A stretch of DNA of 64,000 nucleotides, from positions 78,214 to 142,213 of the forward strand of contig JAKUCV010000281.1 in assembly GCA_028386065.3 (NCBI GenBank). The letters run 5' to 3'. Under the pieces are notes generated by a model. The model saw nothing but the letters and a program-made list of their open reading frames with translations, did not search any database and had not been told where the DNA came from. Origin of the DNA: Turnera subulata (Eukaryota > Streptophyta > Magnoliopsida > Malpighiales > Passifloraceae). The position numbers and the translations under genes are program-made. Shown here one piece after another: positions 36,850 through 48,832 of the stretch (position 1 is its first letter; each line of letters opens with the position of its first letter).

Positions 36850-38345
36850 TGTTAGAACAATATCCCTTCGCTAGAGGGGGGGTGAATAGCGATAATCGAA
36901 TAAAAAACGAAATACGCAGGAATTAAATGCGGAATTGAAAGAATGAAGGACACAACGATTTTTATACTGGTTCACACACAACTAACTTGTGGCTAATCCA
37001 GTCCTTCAAGGCTCACTTGAAGAGTTCACTATCTAGTGTTAAGCTTCCGGGTGCTTAACAAACCGTTTTACAACCTGAGAGTTCAAATCACATGAACCTC
37101 AGTACACTTGCTTGAAGATACCTCACTTCAAGACTTCCTAGGATTTCTAATCACAAGCTTAAGGATACCACACCTTAAGACTTCTCTCAAGGGAACAATC
37201 CTCCCTTATGGTGTATCAATAACACTTACAATCTCTCAAGCAAAACTCTCTAATAGAGTGGATATGAGTACAACAGAAAGCTCTATTGAACAACTCAGAA
37301 TTTTCACAAGTTATGGCTCAAAAATTTGTTGAATGATTTTCAAAGAATGCTTGAAAGTATATGGGAGTTGATCAATCTGAAAATGAGGTTTAAGGCCTCT
37401 ATTTATAGTCTAAAAAGATGCATATAATTGTTGGGAACAATTTTTGAAACCTTTATGAAAGTTTAGCATGCTTGTCTGAAAAAGGTTTCTGCCCACAACG
37501 GCACAACATCGATGTTTTGTTCAAGAACATCGATGTTTAGCCGTTGCATTCAAATAATTGAGCCAACGGCTAGTAAAACATCGATGTTTGTCTGAGCAAC
37601 ATCGATGTTTTCAAATACAACATCGATGTTCTCAGAGTAAACATCGATGTTTTTAAGCTTCGCAAAAATCATGTTTGAAAACACTTTGTCACAACATCGA
37701 TGTTTATAATCCAACATCGATGTTTTGGTACTTCTGCCAAATTTTGAAAAACCTGAGAATTACACAACATCGATATTTAAAGTACAACATCGATGTTTTC
37801 ATACTTCGTAAAAATTTTGGAAAGCTTTGAAAGACACAACATCGATGTTTAAAATGACAACATCGATGTTTTTATACTTCTATCAAAAATTGGGAAAAGT
37901 TTAGAAAACTCAACATCGATGTTCTGTACACAACATCGATGCTTATTCAAAACAACATCGATGTTGTGGACAGAACATCGATGTTTTTTTTTACTACGGC
38001 AAAAAACTTAATAAAACTTAAATGCAATAACATCGATGTTGGTTACTACAACATCGATGTTTAGGACTCAAAAAATTGTTTTATGATATGAATGCATGAA
38101 GAAAAATGATTTTTGGTTTGAGCCTTAACTTGGAGTATTTGAGTTACCATATACAAGGATTTCTTATATATAAATCCTATATATATATCTGCATCCTTGT
38201 TGCTTCAAAACTTGTACTCCTTTGTCTTTAGACTTATGCTTCTTTGATTGGTGTCTTTTTGCTTCAAGGAGTTCATCAATGGAGCTTTGGTTGGTTTGTC
38301 ATTATCAAAACCCTGAAATGAAACTTGGAAGCATTAGTTCTAACA
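36850..38345 (-). mobile_element. 5' LTR of the SIRE-like derivative
   Basis: About 1.5 kb and nearly identical to 31224-32717, which suggests a recent insertion. TATATAAATCC near 38166 lies in the U3 part on the + strand only by chance of palindromic AT sequence; I do not assign a promoter. Confidence 0.92.
37505..38061 (+). repeat. Paired AACATCGATGTT array in the 5' LTR
   Basis: Eighteen sites in nine pairs, 16 perfect; the two changed sites (GATATT, GATGCT) are perfect in the other LTR, and the four changed there are perfect here. Confidence 0.95.
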
Positions 38346-38448
38346 CATAATTGTTGAAGCTTGATTATTGATTTATATTCCGTTGCATTTCTTTGTGATA
38401 TTATTGTTCAGGCTTGATTTTGATATGTGGTTCCGATTACTAGGCGGC

Positions 38449-41400
38449 TGTGAGAACCCGACCTAAAATCAGTTGGGCCTTCTCACCTATTCCTTTTCAC
38501 CTTCTTCCTCGGGTCAATCTCATTTCAATGGAGTCGCCACCCAAATTTTATTAAGGACAAAATTTAGGAAAAACCTTTGTATGACTCCTTTAGGCAACAT
38601 GATCATAGCGAACCAATGACATGTGATTGGGGGTTCGTCACGGATGGGAAGGTGTTAGGCACCCATCCATGTTGGGTCAGAACCTTATGCAATTGAAGAG
38701 TACGAGTGTGCCTTGTGCAGTTGTGCAAATGTGGAAAATAAAAGAAAAGAGAAGAAGAAGAAGATTTGGCTTACATCCCATTGTAAAATCGAGACTACCT
38801 ACGTGCCCGAGTGACCGGGGTCAAAGCCACATAGTTCTAAACATGGCATTAAGTCGCCACTTACATCATCAAAAGCGTCCTTATATAGTCAGCAAAAATA
38901 AAACAAAAAGGGTTTAGTGTTACCTATTGTAGCCTTCCTCTAGCTCCTTGTGTTGGGTTGTGTTCTTCACCCACCTTCTTGTCATTTCTTAGCTCAATGG
39001 TTAATCCCCTTCTTGATTCCTCATTTTTGGACTATTGCTGATGCTTCCCACAGAAATTCTCCAGAGTTTCTACTTAAGAATATATCCCAAAGGTTGGAGA
39101 GGCAGAGTTTCTCCAAGCAGCAAAGCTTATGAGTGTATATGTGAATAATAATGTGTGTGTCCTCTGAAATGTAAGTGAAGGGTCCTATTTATAGTGCTTT
39201 GGGAAGCCTAGGAGCGTGTACCTGCTTAATGGTGAAGATTATGCCGGAAAATCTGGTCCAAAACCGCTTAGGATCGATTTAGAGACAAAAATCGAAAACA
39301 TCGGAGAATATGGGCACTGGTGATCGCCATCTGCTGGATGACCACCAGGGCCGGCGGTCATCTGTGGATGTCCGCCGGCACCCAGCGGTCATCGCGAGAG
39401 GACCGCTGGTCGCCCCGCGTGTCACCCATTCTTTCCTTTTTCGAACCCAAATCCCCCTAATTCAGCTCTGGTTTGATCCTACCGCATAATCAAACCCCTA
39501 ATCAACCTAGAATCACTCCATTACTTGATTATTACTGTTAGTGTAATATGCCCAAAAGCCAATCAATTGATGTTTATTTGTAGTCATGTATACACATTAA
39601 TGTTATTCCAATAAGTATCGTTTATGAGATAAACGCTTGCACATACTTATAACCCTAGAATATTTCATATTCTTAAATTGTCCCTAGTCGATTATTATTA
39701 TGGATGGGTTGTAATAATAAATTAAGACTAGCGTATGTTGAGAGTTTATATGTGATATGAATTCAACATACAGGTACAAGTTGGAGAACTTGTGGACTGT
39801 ACCGACCCACATAAGAACGCTACATGGAACGTTATATGTTTGTCGATGGCGGTTCTTATATGTATTGTCCTTAGACCTGAGATCGTCAAGGTTCCCAACA
39901 TATGAATCATATACTTTGATATTACTCTTGGCTATTTCGTAAATGAGTAGATTTAGTGTAATCATTGGGTATACGATGAATATGTAGTGGGTTTTGTATG
40001 ATCAAGACGGGATTCGTCCAACCCATATAACGGGTATATTATCGGATGGTTTCTTGATAGAGTTGAACTGTAAATGCATGGCCATGCTCAGATGATGATA
40101 TGTGATATCATTGGTATCTGTCTTTACCGGTTAACTCGAGGATCGAGAAACCGAGATTAAACATATGCGAGATTGACATATTCCATGTCTCGTGTTTAAT
40201 CTTGATAATGGGACGAAGGGACGATGACAAGTTCCGAGGCACATGGAATCAGTATCGATCTTGTCGTTCGGGTGGCAATGATGTGTTGCTAGACCCCGCT
40301 CTTTGCTTATAATTGTAAAATGAGATTTTACGATTATTGACGGACGTTACAAGTGCCTACAGGGTCACACACTTACAGCCGTTGATTCGAGCAGGTGGTT
40401 GAACTGTGGTTGGACCACGGTTCGACCAAGGTGTGGTTGGACCGCAGTTGGACTGTGGTTGGACCAGGGTCATTTTTGGGCTGGTTTGGATCAATTATAG
40501 TCAGAATAATTGAACAAACTAGTGCTGTGATGTGTTGTTAGTGTTAGTGGGAGACATGATTATGTGGAGACATAATCATGGTGGATTATGGGCCAATGTG
40601 TTGGCCACAATCCCATTGTCTCCTTGCACTAATTGGGGGTAAGAGTAATCAGATTACTCTTGATCTTTTGAGCCCTCTCTTTCTGAGTTTTCAGAGTTTG
40701 AGCATACACATACACACCTTCTTCATTCTTTGAGAAAGAAAGAAGAAACCAAACACCACACAGCTCCCAGAAATTCTGTTGCTAGCACACCAGTTCGGGA
40801 GAGATCGGGTTGAGGATCGTGAGACGTCCTTCAGTCAGTTACAATGGTTCGTGTGGATACCGTTGAGGGGCGAGGCTTACGTCTGGCTCTTGCTGGTTCG
40901 GTTCTATAGTTGGGTGAAAGACCTCAACCGTTACAGGTATGTAAAAATTGTTATTCGATTTAGCTCCCTTCACTTGGATCCTCCATGTGTATCCGGTATT
41001 TCCGTTGCGCACCTTGTTGTATTTTGTTGCTTTTGATTGTCAATTGCATGAACCGAATACTCACAATTACTCCTCTAAATCATTCCATAACTTATTGATC
41101 ACACATTAACACCCATTTTAAGCAAAAACATACAAAAAAACACAAAATCTAATTAAAAGATGACTTAACTCTGATTTTCTATGAAAATCAGAGCTAAAAT
41201 TAACTTGCAAGAAATGCGTTAGTGGGCTTATTAAAATCTGGATAATCCTCATTTCATTAACTTGGGCCCCTAATTTTATTCCTAACCTAAAAGAGAATCA
41301 TCTCATCATAATTGGGTTGAAACTAAACAAGAAAGCCCAAATAATAAAATAAAACATATTTTAGTTTAATAAACCTTAGTATATATTTTATTCTAAGATT

Positions 41401-41587
41401 AAATCATCTTATTAATCCTAGAGTTCAAATACATATTGGTTTAAATTACCAAAACACATTAATTCTACAAAATTAAATTTGTACTATGTCTTAATTTAAG
41501 GTCAAATCATCTCATTAATCCAAAGTTCAAACGTGTTCGAAATCTGATTTTAGTAGAAAATTTGTGGGTCAAATTTGGATGTTCACA
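38449..41587 (-). mobile_element. Solo LTR of the TGTGAACA family, with nested copia solo LTR
   Basis: On the minus strand it starts TGTGAACATCC at 41587 and ends ...GGTTCTCACA at 38449. Flanks GCGGC (38444-38448) and GAGGC (41588-41592) match at four of five bases. Its own sequence is 38449-39535 and 41066-41587. It matches the solo LTR at 11816-25967 in reverse orientation, including the block with CACGGATGGGAAGGTGTTAG. Frames at 38627 and 38950 are LTR translation. Confidence 0.85.
39536..41065 (+). mobile_element. Solo Angela-like copia LTR with TSD ATTAC
   Basis: TGTTAGTGTAATATG to ...ACTCACA, flanked by ATTAC at 39531-39535 and 41066-41070. It is colinear with 12269-13763. A complete element was once here and recombined out. 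Confidence 0.93.
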
Positions 41588-41727
41588 GAGGCACTGCCAA
41601 TTTAAGTTACTTGTGTGATATTATGCATTAGTTGATGATTTTCGTGTCCCGAGGATGATGAGGGCAATTTAGTCATTTCATGTTTTATTTATGGTTTATC
41701 TTAACAAATTGGGATACGGGCGTTTCA

Positions 41728-43520
41728 AGACCAATAGCATTCAGATGCATTTTAGTATCTAATACCCCTGGAAAAAATTTTCTTCCGGAAATATGAAGGG
41801 CCTCAAATTCAAGTTTTATAATATTGGTCATAATGACAATAACAAAATAATAATGAAAGAAATAAGAACAAAAAAAAAGAGTAGTAAAATGATAATACAG
41901 AAAATGGAATATATATAAGCTTACTGGATAAATCTTTCAGCAATATTAATAGAATAACAATATAGATTATGTAATATATATGCTTACTGGATGAATTTTT
42001 TAGCATTATTAGTAGAATAACAATATAGTATATATAATGTATATATGCTTACTCGAAAAATTTTTCAGCAATAATAGTAGAATAATAATATAGAATGTAT
42101 AATATATATAAAAGATGAAAGTAGTAATAAGAAAAGTTTAAGAAATCAATACCATATTTCGGTAGAGACTCGTGCTGATAACGTCTTGTAAAATTGATGA
42201 TGGAATTCACTCTTTGATAGAAAATTACAAGCTTGATCAAACTTGTTCAAGGTAATAATACAACTTTGTTGGAAGTAATACACCTTTGATTTAGAGTGGT
42301 TCCCCCTCACCAGGTACTCCACTGCCTAAAGGTTCCTCGCTTTAGGATTTCAAACTCTCACTATCCTTGGATTTTTGCCGATTCAACCTTAACCTTTACA
42401 ATCATATGCTTTTCTAGGCTAAGCTCAAACCTTTACAAGCTTTAATAGGCTAAGCTCTAACCTACCCTCAAATCTAATCCTAGACTTGAATACCCAGCAA
42501 ATCTAATCTAAGACTTGCTTACAAATTGCCCTTAGAATGTATTTTAAAAAACACATAGAAAAATCAGATTAGAAACCAGCTGGGATAAATCTTCAGATGT
42601 GTAATGGATCCCTTTTATAGAATCTGAGTATGGGAGAAAGCAGATGCAACGTATCTTTGTACTCCTAGTTGACTTCAGTTCATTAAAGCTTCGGCTTGGT
42701 ACCATTGCGCCATGTCAACTCTTTGGTAGCAAAGAATTACCAAATCTGGAAAGTTTGCACCACCATCTTAAGTTGAGTAGGAGTTAGGTGGAAAGGTTCT
42801 CTACACTTCAATAATGTCTTCCCTTTTACTTGTTCATCAGTTCAGATCGTTGGAAGTGGGTTTTAATTGCCTGGAGGATCACACGCAACTTGTACAAAAT
42901 ATTGAAAGTGACAGTTCGCAGATATGATTGCAACAAAAACCATCTGGCGTATTTGTGGGATATGGTTTCAGCAAAAACCATAATTCCTCCTGTAAATCAA
43001 AATCAACGCAAGGAAGGCTAAAAGCACCCTTGTAATTTGTTAGTCATCAAAACCATTACTGCACCATGACAAAACATGGTTAACCCACTAATCAATATCA
43101 GGAGGCGATCAACCCAATTTTTTGTCAACATATGTAATGTAGATTATGTAATATATAAACGCTTACTCGAAAAATCTTTCAGCAATATTAATAGAATAAG
43201 AATATAGACTATGTAATATATATACGCTTATTGGATAAATCTTTTAGCATTATTAGTTGAATAATAATACAGTGTATATAATGTATATATGCTTACTCGA
43301 TAAATCTTTCAGCAATAATAGTAGAATAATAATATAGAATGTGTAATATATATAAAAGATGAAAGTAGTAATAAGAAAAGTTTAAGAAATCAATACCATA
43401 TTTGCGTAGGGACTCGTGCTGATAACGAGTTGTAAAATTGTTGTAGAAAATTACAAGCTTGATCAAACTTGTTCAAGGTAATAATACAACTTTGTTGGAA
43501 GTAATACACCTTTAATAATA
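41728..43520. repeat. AT-rich repeat region, about 350-bp segment in two direct copies
   Basis: Segments 41920-42290 and 43140-43515 share three 65-bp subunits (GCTTACTCGATAAATCTTTC, then AGCAATAATAGTAGAATAA) followed by ACTCGTGCTGATAACG and CAAGCTTGATCAAACTTGTT. The 850 bp between them are single copy and contain CTATAAAAGG on the minus strand near 42620. A single subunit recurs at 57163. The pattern suggests an old transposable element, but I cannot classify it. No gene is supported. Confidence 0.6.
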
Positions 43521-44067
43521 ATGTAAAAAGTAAATTAATGAAGGAGAGAGAGAGATTAATTAAAGGTGGAGGGAGATTTGAAAGAAAGGTGTATGGGAAT
43601 TAGAAGAAGGGGAGTCTTTATAGGGAGATTAAAAGGTATAAGTGTGTATGAATGAATGGGGTATTTGTAGATGAAAATGGGAGGATAAAAACAAAGAGGT
43701 ATGATTAAGTAAATAAGATAACACGAAAAGGATTTTAAGTAAAGGAAAATGGTATTAAGGTTAGGACAAATGGAATTATGGAGGGTAAATGGCTAAAGAT
43801 AAGAATCCAATTGGATGTTAGGTGCAGGAATAAAATTTTTAACGATGGTAAATTCGGATACGGTAAAAGCTGGAAGGTAACAATGACATGATAATTTATA
43901 TAAAACAATTTAGTATTTTTGAAAAAAAAATATTTAGTATTGGCAAAAAAAAAAGAAAATGTATTTAGTAAGTGTGTGTTGGGCGGTATTCAACCACATA
44001 GGCTTTAGTTGTCAATTAAACAATGCCCAGGACAAATCAATCATTTATCAAACTTCTCAAACAACCG
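43521..44067. other. Intergenic, no feature seen
   Basis: AG- and AT-rich sequence with no supported frame. From about 43970 it resembles the region before the duplicate gene (60676 onwards), so the gene duplication included this upstream sequence. Confidence 0.6.
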
Positions 44068-44467
44068 GGAATTCTATTCAGTCTAGTCACCACTCGTGGA
44101 GTGCGTTTGAAACGGTTAGGATAACGAACTTGAAACGCGGAATAGCAAGCCCAATAGTACGTACGCGGAACCATGTATATATTACTGACTAGCAGGCCCA
44201 TCAATGAATAAAATTAAAGGATCACAAATGCGAATCAACTATATAAATATAGAATTTTCCTTTAAAAGGAATTCTATTCAGTCTAGTCACCACTCGTGGA
44301 GTGCGTTTGAAACGGTTAGGATAACGAACTTGAAACGCGGAATAGCAAGCCCAATAGTACGTACGCGGAACCATGTATATATTACTGACTAGCAGGCCCA
44401 TCAATGAATAAAATTAAAGGATCACAAATGCGAATCAACTATATAAATATAGAATTTTCCTTTAAAA
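44068..44467 (+). repeat. Perfect 200-bp tandem duplication in the promoter of the seven-exon gene
   Basis: 44068-44267 and 44268-44467 read the same at every base I compared. Each has CTATATAAATATAG near its end (44239 and 44439), so the presumed TATA region is doubled. The upstream region of the duplicate gene has a single, diverged version. Confidence 0.93.
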
Positions 44468-44576
44468 AAAAACTATAAATGTAGAATGAAGACCTCCTCA
44501 AAAGGGTATTTCTATTTGGGATTTAGGGTTTGACAAAAAAATAAATAAATTGGGGATTTAGGGTTACTCGATCGTC

Positions 44577-47118
44577 ATGGCTTCGCCGATGCTTGGGATT
44601 CGTTGTCTGGGTTTTAAAGGTTGGTCTCTTTCGGGTTGGTCGTCGTCTCATTTATCTCTGGTGGGTCGTCGGCCGACTTCTGTGAATGACACCCCAATTT
44701 GGAAAAAGGATGCACATCTTCCTAAACCACCATTGTTTGATAGGGCAAGCCTCGACTTCTGCGACATTGAGGTGGACGACGACTCCGACGAGTTCGACAC
44801 CGACAGTGAAGCAGAAGCAGAAGACTGCGATTCACGGCGTAGACGATTTTTAACTCCTTATTATGGAGATCTTGGAGAGGAGGCGATTAAGGAGGTCGAG
44901 GAATATATCTTCGAAGTCCGCAGAAGACATAATACAGTATATATGTTTCTCTTGTCTATGGTTTATTCATATTATTTATCATTGGTTTAGTTTAATAATA
45001 ATAATAATTATTATTATCCTTGTGTTTGTTATATATCACAGTTTCCTTATGAAATTAAGCTTGCGGTACCGAAACCGGTTCAGGAAAGACACCATACAAC
45101 TTATAGGTGTGCAGTGAGTTGTCCTCCCATTCCTCTTGATGGAAGCGTTCCTTTGCGTGACAGTTGGAAGGACAGATTGAAGGACCGAGACATACCGTGT
45201 GGTCTCTGGGCTGTTGACGATTATAATAACAGAATGGTTCGTTTGCTCCACACTCTAATTTTCCCTCCCTCCTTAATAATTGTAATAGCAGTACCTCCTT
45301 TCTACTAATATTTATGTTGTTTCCCTTTTTTATAGGACCAAGATATGCTTTATGTGCGTAGCATCTGGGCCTATTACGGCGCGGTTGCCCATGAATTCTT
45401 CTTAAGTTTCGTGGCTCTCGACAGACGTACCGGTGAATATCATCCTTGTCAGGCTCGGGTGGTCCATCTCACTTTCCTCCCTCCTGATGTGAAAGAAAGT
45501 TCTGTTTCGGCATTTTTCCGCCTGCCTCCGCAAGGTCATATAGGTATTCGGCCAGATGCTGTAGCCCTTAGGTGGTGTACTCAGGGGGTTCTAAGGTTTT
45601 GTCTTTTACACGAAGATCAGAGGATGGTATATACCAAGAAGGTAAAAAGTAAAAACTTGCCTGCTCTTTCCATACTTCATGAGAATTACAGATTCAAGAA
45701 CGTATTTGGATGAAAATTGTTTTCTTTTCCTCTGCTTCTGTTTCTTTTATTTCACTCTTGTGTCAAAGGCACAAGAGGGGTGAGGTCTCGGGTTCGAGTC
45801 TCACCTTCCTCGACTAGCATAAAAAAAAAAAAAAAAAAAAACTCAATCCTGTATGACCAACCGCAAGTTGTCAGTCCTGAAATTATTCTGCCTGGCTGTT
45901 CATAGGTGCTGTTATGGTTTTTCTGACATGGCCTCTCTTCTTAAATGCAGATAAACCTTATGTTGATCTCAGTAAGCCAGAATCATTCTCATTCATCACT
46001 GACTGTGCCGAAACTGCAGTTGAGCTATACAAAAAGCAAATGGTTTACATCTGATTCATTTTCTGTTCTTTTGGAATGAGATTGTGCTTGTTTGCTCATT
46101 ATACATATCGTGACACTGTTTTGCGATTTCAATTTCATCTGACTTAGGGTGTATATATGGGTCCTCCAAAAGTTATGATGGCATACCATTCTCTGTCCTT
46201 GGGCGCAAATGCTTACCACATTAGATTCAAGTCCCCGAGGTCTTCTAGACATGTATCTATATGTTCTGCTACGGTTATTTATGATGTTGATGATGTTGAG
46301 GTTGGAAAAACACAGAGATTTGTGTGGTCTAAAAAGCAAGGAGAAAAGACACATAACTATATGGTGGACTCCTTTATCATATGCCCAGGCGATTGGCAGG
46401 TAGGAATCTGATTCAGCACCCTTTTTTTATTCATTACTATGGATCATGGCTGTTCGCGTTTGTGATTGTACGTTATTACGCTTGCAGTCTTGCACTATCT
46501 TTGTTCCTTAAAAGTAATGCCGAAACCTATATGGTATCGGGAGCGCGAGTTGAATCGTTAAGCTCACTAAAAGCACACTGGTTGAAGTAATAGTATTTTA
46601 AAAGCTGAAAAGCATAAATTGAAAGGGCTTGCTTCCATTGCTATTCCAGAAATGAATCCTAAGACAACGATCTTTCAAGTCACTCTTGTCTCTCTTTTAC
46701 TTCCCCTAATTCACTCGCTACTCTGCATTTTCATTCATATTTTGATTTTGTTTTCTGGGTTTTGTGATGGGTAGGATGGTGATTTGCACACAAAGCAAAC
46801 TGGGCAGGCTGAGTTCCAAGACAAGACGGCAGAGACGGCGAAGGAGATTAGCTTAGAATTTCAAAAGGCAGCAGCTATGAATGTGGACGACGAGTCTCCT
46901 GCTGACACCTCATCTGGCACCCGATCCGAAGGTAATTCCTTGAGAAATTCGTGGTTTGTTTTTCAGTTGTTCCGGTTATTTATAATGTATAAATCTGGGG
47001 AGGGGCTTGCATTTCAGTGGTAGGAGGAGGTGCATGGGATTCAGCCGACGAACAAGTAGAGGGAGGAGCAACATTGGCTGATGTTAGCCATGGGAGCTCA
47101 AAACGGAAGCGACAGTAG
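44577..47118 (+). CDS. Seven-exon gene of unknown function, about 489 aa
   Basis: I join exons 44577-44936, 45042-45236, 45336-45648, 45951-46042, 46148-46399, 46775-46931 and 47018-47118; every border has GT/AG and phases agree, giving 1470 nt. The exon 3 end is the least certain (45641 is an alternative donor but breaks the frame). The N-terminus is basic (GWSLSGWSS), followed by an acidic stretch (DSDEFDTDSEAEAED) and PYYGDLGEEAIKEVEEYIF. Exons 2-5 form a globular part with WAVDDYNNRM, AHEFFLSFVALDRRTGEYHP and GANAYHIRFKSPRS. The C-terminus ends SSKRKRQ, a possible nuclear signal. I do not recognise a family. A broken duplicate lies at 60952-63027. The TATA region is duplicated upstream. 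Confidence 0.8.
45755..45842 (+). mobile_element. Short tRNA-like SINE remnant in intron 3
   Basis: GGTCTCGGGTTCGAGTCTCACC resembles a tRNA B box (GGTTCGANTCC), and the unit ends in a run of about 22 A. The matching intron in the duplicate gene (around 62745) lacks it, so it inserted after duplication. No A box is clear, so it may be truncated. Confidence 0.65.
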
Positions 47119-48260
47119 AGTTGCAAAGCGAATGGATGCTGCACAATGGGATTCTTAGTTCCTGCAAACAGATTTGTATTAATATGTTTCTTCTTAATGA
47201 CGTGATGAGGTTTCTGAAATGTTTGTATTTTCATCAATTTAATATCCGTGATTGTATTGCTATGGAAAAAGATTACTGGTTTTCTCGTTCTTGTTGCATA
47301 AATTTTAGACCATCATATAAGCCATGAAGCAAGGAGGATTGGCAGCCTTATGGGGTCGGCCCAAAGATATATATGTTTTTACTAAGTGAATTGTAGGCTG
47401 TGACTGTGTTCAAACTTCAAACCATTGTCCCATAATATGCTAATCGAGTTTGATATAATTTTTATTTGAAATAAAAACACATATGCCGTACGGTTTGTAT
47501 TTTTTAAAAGGTTTGATGAGATATATGGGGTCTAGTATCATTCTCATTGTATTTTTTTACGGTGGGTATTTGTATTTTGATCTTCTGTATTTGTATTTTG
47601 ATCTTTTTATAAATCTATTAGAATATGATTTATCACTTTAGGGGTTTTTGTCACAAACATTACTTGTCCTGAGTTGGCTCAGAGCCTCTTTGCTCATCTC
47701 GATATATCAATCATCATCTCAACCACAGTCAACAACATAGTATTATGGCAGCATATCAAGCTAACTATCAACGATATGAACATATTATCAAGCAGTTCAA
47801 ACAAGAGTTAAGCTCTCACGGGCAGTATACCGAAGTTTATAATTCTGTATCTTTACCTGGTACTCCTTGAATGTTGGCACTGGTCCAGTTTTGTCATACT
47901 CGTTCTGATGGTCTCCTGCCTTTGGGTTATGTCTTGCCAAAAAGCACCCGAGTCTTTGACAGAAAATTCCTGAGTCGTCTGATTCTGGCCAGGTTACTGT
48001 TCATGGCAGTCCATTACGCCCTTCTTGCTACTGTTCATCCAGCAACAGATTAACCTAGTTCCACCACCACGGCAACCAAGACACTCGTCATTCCCACAGC
48101 GACCATCTGGTGGCCGGAACACCACCAAACCACCGTGTCAGCCACCCAAAACACCAAAACCCACGCCCACAACAGCCACATCAACACCATCGCAACTATC
48201 ACACCCTCACAACACAATGCCAGCGACGACAATCCGGGGGAGGCGAAGGCACGTGAGCGG
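47119..48260. other. Intergenic, no supported gene
   Basis: Contains the 3' flank of the seven-exon gene and frames of under 85 codons with no recognised domain. A short stretch at 47743-47870 reads MAAYQANYQRYEHII and stops; I see no homology for it. Confidence 0.5.
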
Positions 48261-48279
48261 CAGCCGTGAGTGAAGTCGA

Positions 48280-48832
48280 AAAGTAAAAACCACAAGGGAG
48301 ATCAAAGTTTTACGTAGAAACCCTCTTCAAACCGAAAAGTAAAAACCACCAGACCCAAGTTCCAACAAATCAACTACAGTATGTCAAAAAGTATTTTACA
48401 AAACCTCCCTTCAGAAGGTACCAACAGCACCACTAAGTAAGAGAGAGTAGATAGCAACACTACAACACAGAACAAGAAGTGTTACAGAGAAATTCACCGA
48501 AAGCTATAACAGAATTCGACCTCCCTAAGTAACAACTCCACAACTCCAAATTCGAGCTCCACTGTTCAGATTGTAGATGAAAATGTCTGGAACCTCCTGA
48601 CAAAATTGATCCAACGGTTAATGAACCTGGGAATTTGGCTTTGAACAAAACTGGGCAGAACAGAAAAAGTTACCGCAAAAATTTGAATTTTTTTATTTTA
48701 TCTTGCATTTTCTGAAAACCTACATTATTTTCAGGTTTAATATAACATATATATTATAAGTATAGTGTCATAAAGATGGGATAATCCAGATTAGGCTATT
48801 TAGCATAGGAGGAGAAACCCACCAGACCCAAC
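48280..48832 (-). mobile_element. Possible copia LTR fragment
   Basis: Minus strand begins TGTTGGGTCTGGTGGG at 48832; a similar GGGTCTGGTGG block recurs at 48355-48343 and GGTTTTTACTTTTCG twice at 48345-48275. TG start and position suggest an LTR, but the other end and TSD are not resolved. Confidence 0.4.

Larger units (their letters stand above)
31224..38345 (-). mobile_element. SIRE-like copia derivative that has lost pol and carries an antisense gene
   Basis: Nearly identical LTRs of about 1.5 kb (TGTTAGAAC...GTTCTAACA) bound a 4.1-kb interior. The primer binding site is at 36847-36835 and the polypurine tract at 32731-32718, so the element reads right to left. Flanks CATAT (31219-31223) and CATAA (38346-38350) fit a 5-bp TSD with one change. 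Inside, in element direction: gag with coiled coil and CCHC knuckle, a remnant of protease, palindrome array, a divergent 227-codon gene on the + strand, a second array, an acidic tail frame. Integrase, RT and RNase H are absent, so mobility required another element. Confidence 0.9.
29245..41727 (+). mobile_element. Oldest layer: TGTAACG-family LTR in + orientation, 5' end missing
   Basis: Pieces are 29245-31223, 38346-38448 and 41588-41727. Several blocks match the reverse complement of 3953-7015 and 53440-56229, for instance ACCGGGCCCAGGCCCAA near 29855, the GGTGCACC...AGGTGTGTCT block near 30725, and the terminus ATTGGGATACGGGCGTTTCA at 41708-41727. It starts abruptly at the end of the 3' LTR at 29244. 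No gene is supported in it. Confidence 0.7.
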
